From: Aaosphaeria pasadenensis
Lineage: Eukaryota; Ascomycota; Dothideomycetes; Pleosporales
NCBI GenBank assembly: GCA_022813625.1
Contig: JAKLMB010000006.1
Span: 434,001 to 498,000 of the forward strand
Reading direction: 5' to 3'
DNA: 64,000 bases
Shown here: piece by piece, positions 40,808-52,800 of the stretch
Layout of the letters: each line of letters starts with the position of its first letter
Numbering within the stretch: position 1 is the stretch's first letter
The notes under the pieces: model-generated
Databases searched by the model: none
What the model was told of the DNA's origin: nothing
What the model saw: the letters and a program-made list of their open reading frames with translations, nothing else
Translations under genes and position numbers: made by a program

Positions 40808-41792
40808 GCTCAACAGTATTAAAGGTCACCACGAACGTGCTACCTTCTTGGTGGCCTCCAGCATGTATTCTTTTCGTGTATTTGAACATTATGATGCACA
40901 CACTTTTGTTTCTCTTTACTCTAGGAAGGATCACCCAGGTCGATTAGGCGTTTTGGCAGCACAATGGTTAAGCATTGGGTCGAGGCGTTTACTAGGGGCA
41001 TGAGCTGGGATTCCACAAAAATCAACGATGTACCCGAGGATTGGAATCATCTTCGCCATTGTTTTCACAGTCAGTTGGGAAAGGTTACGCTCGTAGCATC
41101 CAACGCACTGCTGGGAGAACACCGTCTTTGGGGATGATCATGATGATGACAATAACGACGACGATGACGATACAGATAGCATGGCCCACTTTCGAGTTGT
41201 CGATCCCCCAATCTGTGAGCAACGACAGCATGTAGTTATATACCCTTGCAAGGTTTGCAAGACCCTTGTACAGAGGACGAAAATCCGTCCCAGAAAATTA
41301 CACATAATGGTAAAAAATGCATCCATCCATGATCATTAGAGTGTAAAAAGTCCTGTGAAAAGGTGAAGCTGTCTTCAGATTGATGTCATTGTGTATGATT
41401 CATATATACCGAGCATGCTACTGTATGATTGCCATGCTGGAAATCTACTACTCTATATATGTTTTGGCCTCCAAAGGTATAAGAAAGAAGAAAATATCCT
41501 ACTGTGATTCTCTCTCCCCCTCCCAGCTAATACGCCAAAGCAAGGCAGGTATAGCAAGCAAGCAGATAACAATACACGCACACGCAAAACGCCTATCGCT
41601 AATGCCCAATGGTTATCCCCCAAAGTCCCCGTGAAAAATGCAAGTTCAATCGTAACAACACAAACAACACAACATATCAAAAATGTTCGCCGCGGATTTA
41701 GCCACCTCCCCTCAGAACGACGAAACCCAGTAACAGTCCCCCCAACCAAGCCACGTGTCCGCTCCCTAAAAGGGAAAGAAAGGGGTGCGTGC
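40808..41792. other. Convergent 3' intergenic region
   Basis: A 985-bp gap between the PARP-UBC gene (+) and the GEN1-like gene (-). The first part reads like decayed coding-like sequence but has no long frame or family match. ATGATGATGACAATAACGACG-type runs occur near 41140. It probably holds 3' UTRs. Confidence 0.5.
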
Positions 41793-42960
41793 TCAAGTAA
41801 GATCCAACGACTCAATCTGGCTCTCGCGCCAGCGCCTCCTCTGCCGCTCCGCGGCCTTCGCACCCGCTGCGTTCCATTTCGCGTTGGGTGTGTCATCTTC
41901 GTCGTCGTGATTGTCGTCCGAGGGTTGGTCTGCGAAGGTCCATGCGCCGGCGAGGCTTTTGCGGAGCTGGATGATGCGTTTCTTTTGGTTGGCGGATTTC
42001 CAAGCTGCTGGTCCTGGTCCTGGTCCTGCTGTTGGTACGGTGGTGGTGGTGGAAATGGTTGGTTGAGGGGGGGATGGTAGGGAGAGTAAGGGGGAGCTGA
42101 GGCGGGGAGAGCGGCGGAGAGATTGTTTGGGAGGGGGAGGGGTGTCGAGGAGGGTGGGTGCTGCTGGTGCTGGTGGTGGAGGAACGGATTCGTTTGGTAC
42201 AGGGAGGGGCGAAGAGCAGAGTCCGGTGAGGTCTAGTGTGTCTATTGTTTGTGTGGGTGGTCTGTTGCGGAGAGGGGGGGATGCGCGAGAGGGGTTTGGG
42301 TTTGCTTTCTTTGGTTGGGGATCGGACGATGAGGTTGAGGTGAATGATGTGTTTGAGTTGATGGACTGTAGCGGGGGGCGTGCTGCTGGCAGATGAGACC
42401 TTGTTTGTTCGGGCTGTTTGCTTTGAGCGATGGGAATGGGTTTCAAGGGTGAAGAGAGTGTGAGGTCAAGAGTGTCGATGTTCGCTTCTGGCAAACGCAT
42501 GTGCCGCGCTTTTGGTGTTGGGGATGCTTCTCGTGGAGGAGTGAATTTCCGAGACTTCGTTGGAGATCGTGACCAGAGATCCAACGTCGTTTGTCTTGTT
42601 TTGGTAGGTGTTGATGCAATGGAATTTGCCCGTTTCGGTTGGGAGGGTGGAGGGTTTCGTGTCGTTCGTGTTTTGTGTCTTTTGACGGGAAGCTCTGATG
42701 GAGAAGGCAGTGCTGGAGAGCCGATAAGGTCGAGTGTCTCGATAGTGTCCAACTTGCTCGGGGTGGCAGGTCGATCACCGTTTGCACTCATGTCAGTCGG
42801 TAAGGTTTGTGATCGCTGCATCGGCCCACGTCTCCTTCTCTTCGTCACGCTTGATGGGAGTTCTGGCAACGGAGATAGTGACTTCAGTCTTGTTACAGAA
42901 GGCACAGCTGAAGGCAGAGGTTTTACTGGAGAAGAGCTAAGCAGGTTGATTACGGTTTGT
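41793..42960 (-). repeat. Six dispersed TLDL...SSP peptide repeats in the GEN1 tail
   Basis: Reading the minus strand, the copies are VINLLSSSPVKPLP (near 42914-42960), IETLDLIGSPALPSP (near 42715-42750), TTLDLWSRSP (near 42571-42595), IDTLDLTLSSPLKPIP (near 42431-42482), IDTLDLTGLCSSPLPVP (near 42201-42250), and IESLDLT at the very C-terminus (41793-41822). Each joins a hydrophobic LDL core, mostly followed by a proline-directed serine. Confidence 0.8.
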
Positions 42961-44725
42961 GCTGCCTGCTCTGCTGCTCGGGGAAGGGGACGCGGTTGCT
43001 GTGGCGGATCGTGAACCTTTGCCAACTTCTGTGCTGTTCTCACACCCGGTTTGGTTACTCTGGCAAACTGATCAATGGTGCGTCGAGGCTTCTCGGCTGT
43101 AGGTTTGGTCCTCTTGCTCGTTTTCGATTTCGCTGCTGCTGTCGCCGTACCTAGTCTCGGTTTCGTAGAGGCTGCCTTTGGTCGAGTCGTCCCTGCTCTC
43201 CAATCTTCAAAGGCGAGGGGAACACCAATCTGGACGAGTGTCTCCGCTACCCACGCCCGCGCTGGCTTGGAAGCATCGAATTTGGTGGGACCACGCTTCC
43301 GGGGTCCAGCCTCACCATCGTCCGCGTCCAACTCCATCTCTTCGTCCATCTCAGGACTCTCTGCCCTTCCTCCTGCAGCAAGCCCATCTCGTCCGGAATC
43401 CAACTCTTCATCGGGTTCCTCATTGCTAAGGTCAATCTTGACGAGATCCAAGGGAATAAAGCTGATGCGGACTTCTGGTGTGTTGTCTGTGGTAGCATGT
43501 TGACGCTTGCCATGAATTCCTTTCACCAAAGTTGCTTCATGTTTTTGTCTTGCCACCAAATCATCCGAGCTGAATTGCTCAGAGTCTGCTCTCATGCGGA
43601 GACTTCGAACAAGTAGCGACGGTGCTAAACTGCGTATGAAATGTTTTGCACCCTCAAGCTTTACCCAATCGAAAGCGTCATTTGCAAATTCGCGAAGGCC
43701 TGGAAAGTCTAGATCCTGATCCCACTTGATTGATCGTCTCAGTTTGTCCAAGCCAGCTTTGGTGGAGACCACAGGATGCGTATAGTATCCGAGAATGTCG
43801 GCGCGGGGGAAATCGTCTGGAATGACCAAAGTGGTATGCTTTCGCTTGAATAGCTTGTTCTCGTTACTTTTGAGCTCATGCTGTAGCCTCTCCCGCCATC
43901 TTTGTACAGCAGCACTGTCGCCCTTTCTTATATTGCATAGGTCGTGACCAAATCCAGCTCTGGCGGCTTCACAAGCCGTCTTTGGGCCACACCCCGGAAT
44001 ACCCTCTGGCACATAATCTCCTCCACTCATCAATGCGACCAGAATCATGCCTTCTCGATCTAATTGCGAAGGTCCGCTCTTCGTTTCTGCCGCATCGTAC
44101 ACATTAACGTGGGTCGGTGTTTTGCCCGTCTTGAGCTCAGGGGACCAATTTCGGACTGTGACTCCACTTCCAAACATGAGCGTATCGACATCCTCACTCA
44201 ATACAACATCCACAATTCCCTCTCTTTGCAGGAGTGCACATTCGGCTTCGGCTTCGCCCGGCGCAAGGTGTATGGGAAATCCAAATTGTTTCAACAACTG
44301 TTTTGCGAGGAACTCCGGAACAGATGCAACATTCGGGCCTGTCCTCTTGCCACGTTTGAATGGGGGTTTATCGGGGCCATCGAATACGAAAATCGGATGT
44401 ATGGACAATGCGATGAGTCGAAGTAAACGGTAATAGAAGGTTCGGAGAGCCGGATTCGTGCCGCCTGTAAGTATCGCTCATCAGCATCACTTTCAGAAGT
44501 GTGGCCTAGATGCTTGTGAATACCTTTACTGGCTTGGATCTGGAACAGCCATATGGATACGTCGATAGCAATGCGCAATGGACGGCCAGTCTCCTCGAAT
44601 TTCTCAAGCGAAAGCTTTGAAAATGCTATGCGGCGACCAGGTCCAATCTCTTTGTAGATACTATGGTAATGATTAGCCTCTTGGATATCCTAAGGTCTCG
44701 GGGTGACATACCCATGAATACCCAT
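41793..44725 (-). CDS. yen1: GEN1/Yen1-type Holliday junction resolvase (Rad2/XPG family)
   Basis: A structure-specific nuclease that cuts Holliday junctions left by recombination. Minus-strand exons 44725-44712, 44660-44524 and 44464-41793 give 940 residues. The first exon codes only MGIHG, the invariant start needed for DNA-end binding in this family. The N-domain has IAIDVSIW with Asp38 as metal ligand, FVFDGPDKPPFKRGKRTG, and the I-domain LAPGEAEAECALL followed by SEDVDTLMFGSG. GDYVPEGIPGCGPKTA is the helix-hairpin-helix. The nuclease part matches GEN1 better than FEN1 or EXO1, with no PIP box or EXO1 tail. Residues beyond about 470 are disordered and carry six TLDL/SSP repeats (see repeat entry), with many S/T-P sites. 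In yeast, Yen1 is held off by CDK phosphorylation until anaphase. Confidence 0.92.
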
Positions 44726-45055
44726 GACGCTGGCACTCCTGTCAGGCGTCAAAAAAGGAGAGAAGGCTCACAGTCATGCTAACTATTTAGTTAGTGCTGT
44801 CGCAGAGAGCAAAGTGAGGTGGTGATGTTATGCGGGCCGGGATTAGCGCATGGGCTGGATAAGATTGTTGCCTGGGCGACGACTGCCAAACATGGAAACG
44901 CGTACAGAGTGGGCTGGGCATCAATGTTTCAACGGCAGCCAACACAACAGGGTCCAACGTTCCTGACCTGACGACACAACATCACATAATATACACAATA
45001 CAGCCGAATCGCACTCAATTCGCAGGTGCTGTTCTGCGCTCTTTGGAGAGACATC
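44726..45055. promoter_or_regulatory. Bidirectional promoter, GEN1-like nuclease / AT-hook protein
   Basis: A 330-bp divergent gap. It contains one MCB box, ACGCGT at 44898-44903, which could serve both genes in G1/S. No coding sequence. Confidence 0.55.
44898..44903. promoter_or_regulatory. MCB box (ACGCGT)
   Basis: A single MluI cell-cycle box in the shared promoter of the resolvase gene and the AT-hook gene. Its core equals those of the palindrome at 4591-4608. A six-base site alone can arise by chance. Confidence 0.4.
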
Positions 45056-48000
45056 ATGGTCTCGCGCACAAGAGCCACAATGTCTACCGACAACATGAGC
45101 GACAGCAACCCTGGATCGTCACCGGATCCCCTCAATGCCTCAATTACGGAGTCTGCAATGCGGCGCAGAATAACACGCCCTTCTAGAGACCCTCTAACCT
45201 CTAGCTCACCGAGCAAGGTCAATCGCAGTCTCAGTTTTATCGAACAAATGCAGTTATCACCCTCCAAGTCAATGGTCATGAACACAGGCCGTGAGGGTGG
45301 CGCAAGCCCATGGCGCATCAAAGTAACAGTGCAAGCGGAACCCGGAAGCGGATCAGAAAACAGTAACCTTGATTCACCATCTGTGAAGAGGTTCACACGG
45401 ACGACAACGACTACTGTACCTCTCAAAGATGACGACACTTCTTCACCTATCAAACGCCGTGGTCGTCCTAGGAAGTCGGGATCTGGCCCAAGTGCTAAAC
45501 CAAAGCGAAGTGGAACACCCATTAAACGACGTTCACCTTCCAAGCGAGGTAGCTCCATTTCTGCGCCCGACGAAGACCCATTCACGGCGTCTATGGATAT
45601 CCAGCCTAAGCGGCGCAGGGGCCGCCCACGTAAAAGCGTGCAACCGGAGCCCGAGAACATGACGCCAGATGTCGAGCAAACAAGCGTTGAAGATGCCTCT
45701 TCCATTGAGAATCCCATAGACGACCATCAGGAAGAGAACGATGAAATTATTTCCGATGATTCGAGAGAGGTCCGGAGCAGCATTGACCGAGTCTCTCCTC
45801 TGCTCCCTCACGGCACGCCAACTCCATCAATCCAGTCCTTGACGGAATCTTCACGGGCATCAAGCGAGGACTCAATCGACAAGCCCGACGTATCCCCAAG
45901 CAGGCCTCGATTAGTTGGCCGCAATGTCACCATTGCAAGTGGGAGTATCACAACCCCAACGGCAAATGTTACATCTCGTAATTTACGGGAGCGCAGAGGA
46001 ACCCCACATGCAAAAGTTGCAGCAATCTCCCTGGATTCCTCAGAGGATGACGAGGATAGCCTCGACACACCCCCTGACAGCGATGAAGAAAACGCTGTCG
46101 GTGATATCCAGCCTATACCAAGTCCGTCAATGGAACCATCTTCTCAATCTGCCCCAGGCGAAGAGGACGATATCGATGATCGCCAGGACGCCACCGTCTA
46201 TGCATTCGAGGAGGGTACGACAAGATTGCCAGACGACACGACTATTCTAGAAAGCGAGCACTTCAGTATGATCTCCGTTGATTCATTGAGGGGTAATGGA
46301 AGCCCAGTTAGCCCGGTCAACAGGTCCATCGTACAGACATTGGATAGGCAAGCTCTTCAGTCTGCGGTTGTTGAACAGCCTCAACATGATACAAGCCAGC
46401 AGTCCGTCAGGGCTCAAAGAAGCAGTATGGCTTCCCAACTACAAGCAGATCTGTCATCGACTAGAAGTTCATCGGCATCGCTGGCACCTGAAAGCGTGCC
46501 CGTCATTAAGGCGAGGCGTGAAATAACACCAGTGATGCAAACACGATCACCCTCAAATCCGCCTGCAATCGTATCTGCACCTTATTCACCATCCGAAGTT
46601 CAGACCCCAAAAATCGGGCGTGTTGTCAAGGCCGGTGTAGCTTTGCAGGGTGTTGTAGATCCTGAAAGACTTACGCCTTCTAACCAGGTGTCCAACCAAC
46701 GCACACCTAACCATACGAACCCTCTTGATGATCTGTTCAGGGGATTCAGCGAAGGTACAAGAAGGCAACTCCAGGCTGGGCTTCGACTTGGCGAGCAACT
46801 AGCTCTGGAGAGTGAGGATAGTCAGGCTAGCCAGGGACTTCCACCGGCTATGTCAAGCCCAGTCAAGGCACAGGAGAGGAATTCTGACGCAGAGCATGTA
46901 CGTTCTGAGAAGCAGAAGCAGCACGAGTCCCGATTGCTGACCCCCGAGGACCAGGAGGATTACAATTACTCAGCACCGCCGCACGTCGAAGATACTCAAA
47001 TCCAGTACCCATCATTGCCGGATGAGAGCGTGAGCAGTCAACTCATGAGTCCAACAAGCGCAAGCAGTGAAGACGAAATGAGCTGGCGTGTCGATACGCC
47101 TCCTACGCGAACAGGAGGTGTCGATGCATATACTACGAATGCATTTCATGGGCCTGAGAACGTCGGAAGTGCTCATAGCGTCGACGATATGGAAGCGCAT
47201 GGACTCGAAACGGAAGATATATCGGACGTATGGCAAGAGGAAGCCAGCCGATCACAGCACGTGCCAGTTGAAACACAGAGCTTGGAAGCTGAAAAGGAGC
47301 CCTCATTTGTTGACTTGCTCGTCGGTGAGGGTCAGGCCAGACCAGCCAGGGCGAAACTTCCGAAAACATGGAGGCGCAAGAGCTCTAGTAATTTCAATTA
47401 CAGCGACGAGCCCGAGGAACCACAACCAGAGCCCTCTGCCACATCGCCAAACGCACCAGAAGAACACTCAAACAGCAGTCTAGCGAACCTATCGGCAGCG
47501 CAAGATCCAGCTCAATCCCAATCAACTAGGGCAGTTTCAAGGAAGAGGCAGTTTCTTGAGCCCCCGACATCCGAGGGTGACAGCGATAATGATAGTGGTA
47601 GTGAGGCCAGTGACGACACAGATGCTGGAATGTTCTTCCAGTCAAATCTACCATCTGTCTTCAACAAGAAGCGTTCCGTGGAGCTCAGACGACGTAAGGC
47701 GGAGAAGCTCGATTTATCTCTGCTCCTCGCGGAAGGAGAGAGCTTGATTGCAGACTCTTCCCCAGCAGCAGTCACCAAGACGCCTGGAGAAAAGAAAAAG
47801 AACCCTTTCAAAGACACTCCTCCCAGGTTTCCACAAACCTTGGGCTCCCCCGCGAAAGGCAGTCCTCTACGACACGAAATTCGTGCTTCAGATTCTGAGC
47901 ATAGCACCATGCACACAACAAGTATGCTGGAGTCTACGCTTCCACAAAGCTCACCCTTTCACACCATTGTGGATGATTCCAAGGTTTCGGTCGCTTCGGA

Positions 48001-48949
48001 CGTGCGGCAACTCCAGAATGAGCTTCAAAACGCGCATACGGACTCGAGCGTAAGACATGTCCGAGAGGAGGCTGATGCACATGCATTGGCGTATGAGTCC
48101 CAGTATAGGACACTTGAAGAGATTGAAGAGGTCACTGAACTTTCAAGGACGAAAAACTCCACCCTGCTACCCTCTTCACCGCCAGCAATGGCCGCCCATT
48201 CAAGTCCTCTACGGAAAACCCGCGAATATTCGTCATTGTTTGGGGACTCGCAGTTCACGCCTGGTGAGAAGAGGCAAAGCTCACTACTAGGGAAACGCCC
48301 AGTCCGTGGCCCTCTTCCCCAGCCCGAAATTGCCGTAACGCCGCCTGTGGAAGATGCGGAGCAAGCTTTACCTAACAGTGGCGGCTTCTTTGGCCTGGTC
48401 TCTTCACTCTGGGGAGGTCGCAGTGCCGAGGCCGCATCGGTCTTACATCCTATCGCCTCACAATTTGACGCTCTTCCAAAGGTAGCACCGTGGACAAAGA
48501 CCCACTTCAAGACTCTGGACAACATCTACAATCTCCACAAGAAGCAAGCCACACTTTTCAAGCCATCACCTCCGTCTCTCCACGCAGATACAAATAAAAG
48601 ACTCCTGGACGAGTTCCTGTCTAACAGCAACTTACCCTTCGTCGGAGCTCGATACACCTGCTGGGGCTACGAAGTCACCATGACCGAGTCCCTCGTCACC
48701 GTATGCGCAGTCTTCATGCAGCTCCTATCCCTCCAAGACATTGCAGAGTATGAGAAAACGTACGGCAAGAACATCGAGGTGGTCCAGCGCAACAGCCCCC
48801 AAGAGCCGGGCCCCGCGTTCAAGGAGGAAGACATCGTGCAGCGCCTGGCGACTATCATCATAGGAGACGACCTCAGGCGAGACGAGAGGAGGGGTAAGAG
48901 GGTCTTTAAGAGGGGAACTCTCCAAGTGCAGTGGCCTTCTTCCACGTAG
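45056..48949 (+). CDS. AT-hook DNA-binding protein (fungal 'AT DNA binding protein' type)
   Basis: A very large, mostly disordered nuclear protein of 1297 residues, single exon. Two perfect AT-hooks, RRGRPRKS, lie near residues 135 and 187 among basic SPxK segments. A conserved-looking N-terminal block reads SLSFIEQMQLSPSKS then ASPWRIKVTVQAE. The centre is Ser/Glu-rich with many S/T-P sites. The C-terminal about 150 residues look folded: PWTKTHFKTLDNIYNLHKKQ to ARYTCWGYEVTMTESLV and IVQRLATIIIGDDLRRDERRGKRVF. The frame is open a little upstream, but the first ATG is at 45056 (MVSRTRATM); a second at 45080 is also possible. Similar proteins are annotated in Aspergillus as AT DNA binding protein; function unproven. 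Confidence 0.85.
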   Translation: MVSRTRATMSTDNMSDSNPGSSPDPLNASITESAMRRRITRPSRDPLTSSSPSKVNRSLSFIEQMQLSPSKSMVMNTGREGGASPWRIKVTVQAEPGSGSENSNLDSPSVKRFTRTTTTTVPLKDDDTSSPIKRRGRPRKSGSGPSAKPKRSGTPIKRRSPSKRGSSISAPDEDPFTASMDIQPKRRRGRPRKSVQPEPENMTPDVEQTSVEDASSIENPIDDHQEENDEIISDDSREVRSSIDRVSPLLPHGTPTPSIQSLTESSRASSEDSIDKPDVSPSRPRLVGRNVTIASGSITTPTANVTSRNLRERRGTPHAKVAAISLDSSEDDEDSLDTPPDSDEENAVGDIQPIPSPSMEPSSQSAPGEEDDIDDRQDATVYAFEEGTTRLPDDTTILESEHFSMISVDSLRGNGSPVSPVNRSIVQTLDRQALQSAVVEQPQHDTSQQSVRAQRSSMASQLQADLSSTRSSSASLAPESVPVIKARREITPVMQTRSPSNPPAIVSAPYSPSEVQTPKIGRVVKAGVALQGVVDPERLTPSNQVSNQRTPNHTNPLDDLFRGFSEGTRRQLQAGLRLGEQLALESEDSQASQGLPPAMSSPVKAQERNSDAEHVRSEKQKQHESRLLTPEDQEDYNYSAPPHVEDTQIQYPSLPDESVSSQLMSPTSASSEDEMSWRVDTPPTRTGGVDAYTTNAFHGPENVGSAHSVDDMEAHGLETEDISDVWQEEASRSQHVPVETQSLEAEKEPSFVDLLVGEGQARPARAKLPKTWRRKSSSNFNYSDEPEEPQPEPSATSPNAPEEHSNSSLANLSAAQDPAQSQSTRAVSRKRQFLEPPTSEGDSDNDSGSEASDDTDAGMFFQSNLPSVFNKKRSVELRRRKAEKLDLSLLLAEGESLIADSSPAAVTKTPGEKKKNPFKDTPPRFPQTLGSPAKGSPLRHEIRASDSEHSTMHTTSMLESTLPQSSPFHTIVDDSKVSVASDVRQLQNELQNAHTDSSVRHVREEADAHALAYESQYRTLEEIEEVTELSRTKNSTLLPSSPPAMAAHSSPLRKTREYSSLFGDSQFTPGEKRQSSLLGKRPVRGPLPQPEIAVTPPVEDAEQALPNSGGFFGLVSSLWGGRSAEAASVLHPIASQFDALPKVAPWTKTHFKTLDNIYNLHKKQATLFKPSPPSLHADTNKRLLDEFLSNSNLPFVGARYTCWGYEVTMTESLVTVCAVFMQLLSLQDIAEYEKTYGKNIEVVQRNSPQEPGPAFKEEDIVQRLATIIIGDDLRRDERRGKRVFKRGTLQVQWPSST

Positions 48950-49818
48950 AAAATTCGGTCAGACGGGATGGTGAATCTCGCTTCTTTCTGGGCTGGGGCG
49001 CGGGATCGCTCGATGCTTGCTGGGGCTCTGCGCTTCAGGGGCATGTATACCAGGTTTTGGTTTGACAAACTGGGAACAGGAGGTTGGCGTTACAACATGA
49101 TGAGAATGATTGGCGTTACGGTCTGTCTTGTTTGCTTTTATTTCCTTCTTCCAACCTGGGAATTTTCTGGGAACGGTTTTGCGATATCACGGTGCGGAAA
49201 CAGGCAGGCAGGAAAAGGAACGGATGATGCGTATGCGATGTAATGATTACGATGGATTTTTCTGGGTTTTGTATGTGATACCTTTTTTTATCAACTTCTG
49301 GGGGTTTTCCATATCTTTCTTTCAGGTTAAAAACAGTGAAAGAAAATCAAGTTTCCAATGAAAGCCTTTCTTCGAACCTTGGATTTGTGAGCACAAGAAA
49401 AGCTTCAGCGTGCAAACTTGAATCTGGCACGACGTACTTCTATATGTCAAACACGCCCGTGTCGTTTTTATATGTAATATGTCTCAACGGTCGCGAGGAC
49501 AGACGGGTTGGTTGCACAGTAGTCAATGTAGACGGAACTCTCCAAAGATCTCAAAACTCAAAAACTCAACTGATATGCTCTGGGTATTTCATCTATCTAC
49601 TAATCTACATACATAAATGATAAACAGACGCACGTATACATACAGACAGACAGTATAATACGTCCCTAAACCTCAAGTCCAGCACACGCCACAACGCTAG
49701 AAGCACTCAGTGTTGGATGTTCCGCTTGCTAGGTATCATTTCGATCGTAAGAGGAATACGTTCCCGTGTACAAACGATTGTGTTTTCGGCAGTCGCAAGC
49801 CCCATTTCCTTCTTTCCT
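48950..49818. other. Convergent 3' intergenic region
   Basis: Between the AT-hook gene (+) and Rif1 (-). AT-rich with CAGACAGACAG-type short repeats near 49640. No gene was recognised. Confidence 0.5.
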
Positions 49819-52800
49819 TTAGTCGACTCTGCCGCGTGCCCCTGCAGCATGGACATGCGTGCGGAGGTCGAAGAGCAAGTCGTCCATCTCGCGTTCTTCC
49901 TCTCTGCCTAGGACGAGGTCTTTGCAGTCCACGATCATCTTCCTGACCCGGGCCATGATGCTTCGGGGCGTGCTGATGACGCGCGAAGTGAATGACTGGC
50001 TGGGGGTAGCTGACTCTGCCTGGGATGGCTGCGATGCGGCTACGTCGAGATGTTCGGTTTTCGCCGGTGGTGTTTGGTCCCGTTGCTGTGATGGAGCAGA
50101 GCCGGTGTCCTTGGAGATTTCAGTCTCGGGTACAGACGAAGGTGAGGTTTGAGATATCCTAGGTGTGACTTGGACGTGACTTAGGCGCGACGTCGACCTA
50201 GCACCACTGGCATCTTGGTCTTTGCTTGTGCGTGTTCGTTTAGCTACGGGCGTATCATCGAGAATCTCGTCGTCGTTGACGGATTCCACCTGACTGAGCA
50301 TTGACGCGGAACGGCGGAGCGATCGTTTGCGGCTGGTTTCTGGTATCGTGATTTGGCTCTTGACGACAGGGCTCTTGACAGCAGGGCTCTTGGTAGCAGG
50401 GCACTTTGACGTGCGCTGAGAAGTCCTCCGGGGAGCCGGTTCTGAGGGGTCGGGAGATGCAACAGTAATACAATCATCTTCGAACTCCTCAATATCGTCC
50501 ATCACTTCTGCTTCAACCTTGGCCTTCATGGCAGATTCTTGCTTTCTGGTCCGTCGGCTCTTATTTCTTGCCGGTGTGGTTTCCACGGGGGATTGCTTGC
50601 GCTTCTTGCTATTGGGAGTCTTGTAAGGACTAGGAGTATTGGAATGTCGCGAAGAGCGGCGGATTGACTGAACCTGAGAGTTGTGCTTTGGTGTAGACCT
50701 CTTGTCGGGTGTTTCTGTAGATATATTTTCTTTGACGATCATGCTTGATTGGTCTTGGGAGGAAGCGTTTGTTCCCTTGTTCTTGCGCGTCCGTTTGTCT
50801 TTCCCTGGCATTTGTTTTTGAGAACGTGCGTCTGCATAGAGGCTTGGGTCTTCTTGGGTGTCTTCAGGGGCAGATTCTCTAGTGCTGAAACTTGTGTGAG
50901 CTTTGATCTCTTCATTCAACTGGGCGTTTAGTTGCAATTCCATAGTTGAGCTTGTCGAGCTTGCTATCTCAATGTTGTCATCCTCAAATGTCGATTCAGG
51001 CGGTGCGTCATCAACGGGCTCTGCCTGTGCTTCCATAGCCTTAGCCGGCAGATCAACATCGTCTTCGATGGTAGTGCCTTCTTCAAAAGACGAAGACGGC
51101 TTTTTCTTCTGAGCTTGTTCGAAACTGTCCGTTGCGAGTTCGGTTACCACATCGTCATTGTTCGCTGTATAGCTATTGACGACATTATCTCGTTCGAATT
51201 GGGGTGGAGATGAACCAAGCTCGGCTAAGCTGTCTGCAACATGCATGGTCCTTGATGCTGTTGGAGTGGCCACACTAGTTGTGTCACTGCGAACCTGAGA
51301 ATGTCGATTACGAGCATGGGGAGTTGGTGAAGAGCCTAGGTATGCATCCATAGGGCCCATGGCGGCCAGAGCAGCTACAGGTGTGCGGAATCCGTCTTCT
51401 GGGAGATCTTCAGAGGTTAAAGCATCTGAGAACAAACCTTCAGAAGGCTGGCTTGACGTTTGGACTTCCGATTGGGAGCTTGGTACAACACCCATGTCTG
51501 AGAAGAGATTGCCAGCGGCTCGTTGCCGAGCAATCATCTCTTTCTGTCGGTCAGTCAACAATTGAGACTCCTGCTGGAAAGGATTGGAAGGTGACGACAC
51601 AATCGGCTCAAACGTGATTTGGGAATTCTCATGGCGCAGGCGAACCTTTGGCGTCCGTCGGGATTTATGTTCATCGCTAGGAGGCACCGCAGGGGAGCGC
51701 GATTTCGATTTAGATCGAGACTTTCTACCGGACTTGCGCACGCGGTGGGCTGAGTCTTTGATGTGAGCTTTCGACGGTAAATGCGGAGTCGTAGCTTCCT
51801 CGTCCTCCGACTCGTAGAATGAGGCTTGGCTGCCCTGAATATGTGTTAGTGTTATGTAAATTTATCGCCTCGTACCTTCAACTTACTTCATCTGTCTTGT
51901 CGACATCTAGAGAAGGCAAAACCAATTCCACTGTACGATGCAACCGTCTCAATGCCCCCTCAAGCCGAGATGGATAACGAAGGTTTTCCTCCTTTCCAAA
52001 CGTATCGTTCCAGGTCTCAATGGAGATGTTGACAATGCTGCACCGTCGACTCAGGAATCCAGCGCTGATCAAGGGTTCAAGTGTTACTAAGATACTACTG
52101 TCCTTGCGAGGAAGCTTCTTGATGGTGTCGCAGACAGTCTGCCAGAGCTTGAGGATCTATAGATGATTAACAGATGTCTAGAATATGTGCGAATAACTGA
52201 CCTCAGTATGTAGCACCTTCGCCGATTGCTTTTTGCTTTGTAGTTTACGTTCGGGATCTTCAATCCAAAGCTTGAGGGTTTGCTGAATCTTGCGCAGGTA
52301 GACCGCGATCAGGAAACTAGGACTTTGCTGAATCGATGTCATCAGAGACATGACGAACTCCTTTGTGGTCTCCGTGTCTTTGAGATCCAGATTCTGATAG
52401 GCGGCTGAAATGATTGAATTGATGGCAGTGTAGAAATGGTTGTAGGGGTCGAATTCCTGGGATCGTGTGGGAGCAGGCGAAGACGGATACAAGTTCTGTC
52501 GTCCTTGGTCAAGTACACGGCGAATAGTATTCTTCGGTAGGTTGTTCAAGAGGATTGAGGCATAGGGTAGGCAAGAGCGACGATCTTCCGGACTGATCTT
52601 CAATAGCACGTTTTCAGAGACCTTTTCCACGACTGCTAGAACCACGGCACCGTCGCCAGCCTCTCGGCGGACAGTCTCCACAAACGTGCTGAGAAGCTCT
52701 CGGCCCAATTTATCATCAAAAAGGTGTGCATGACCTAGCGCCAGGATTTCCACTACCATCTCATACTCTTTCCCTAGTTGTCTCGACTGGCGCTCATTGG

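Noticed and set aside
45026..45055. N-terminal extension of the AT-hook protein
   Set aside because: There is no ATG in frame before 45056; the upstream codons are just open by chance.
49819..51741. Separate gene of 640 residues starting near 51741
   Set aside because: Its first codon would be GTG. The sequence joins seamlessly to the Rif1 exons through introns with good borders.
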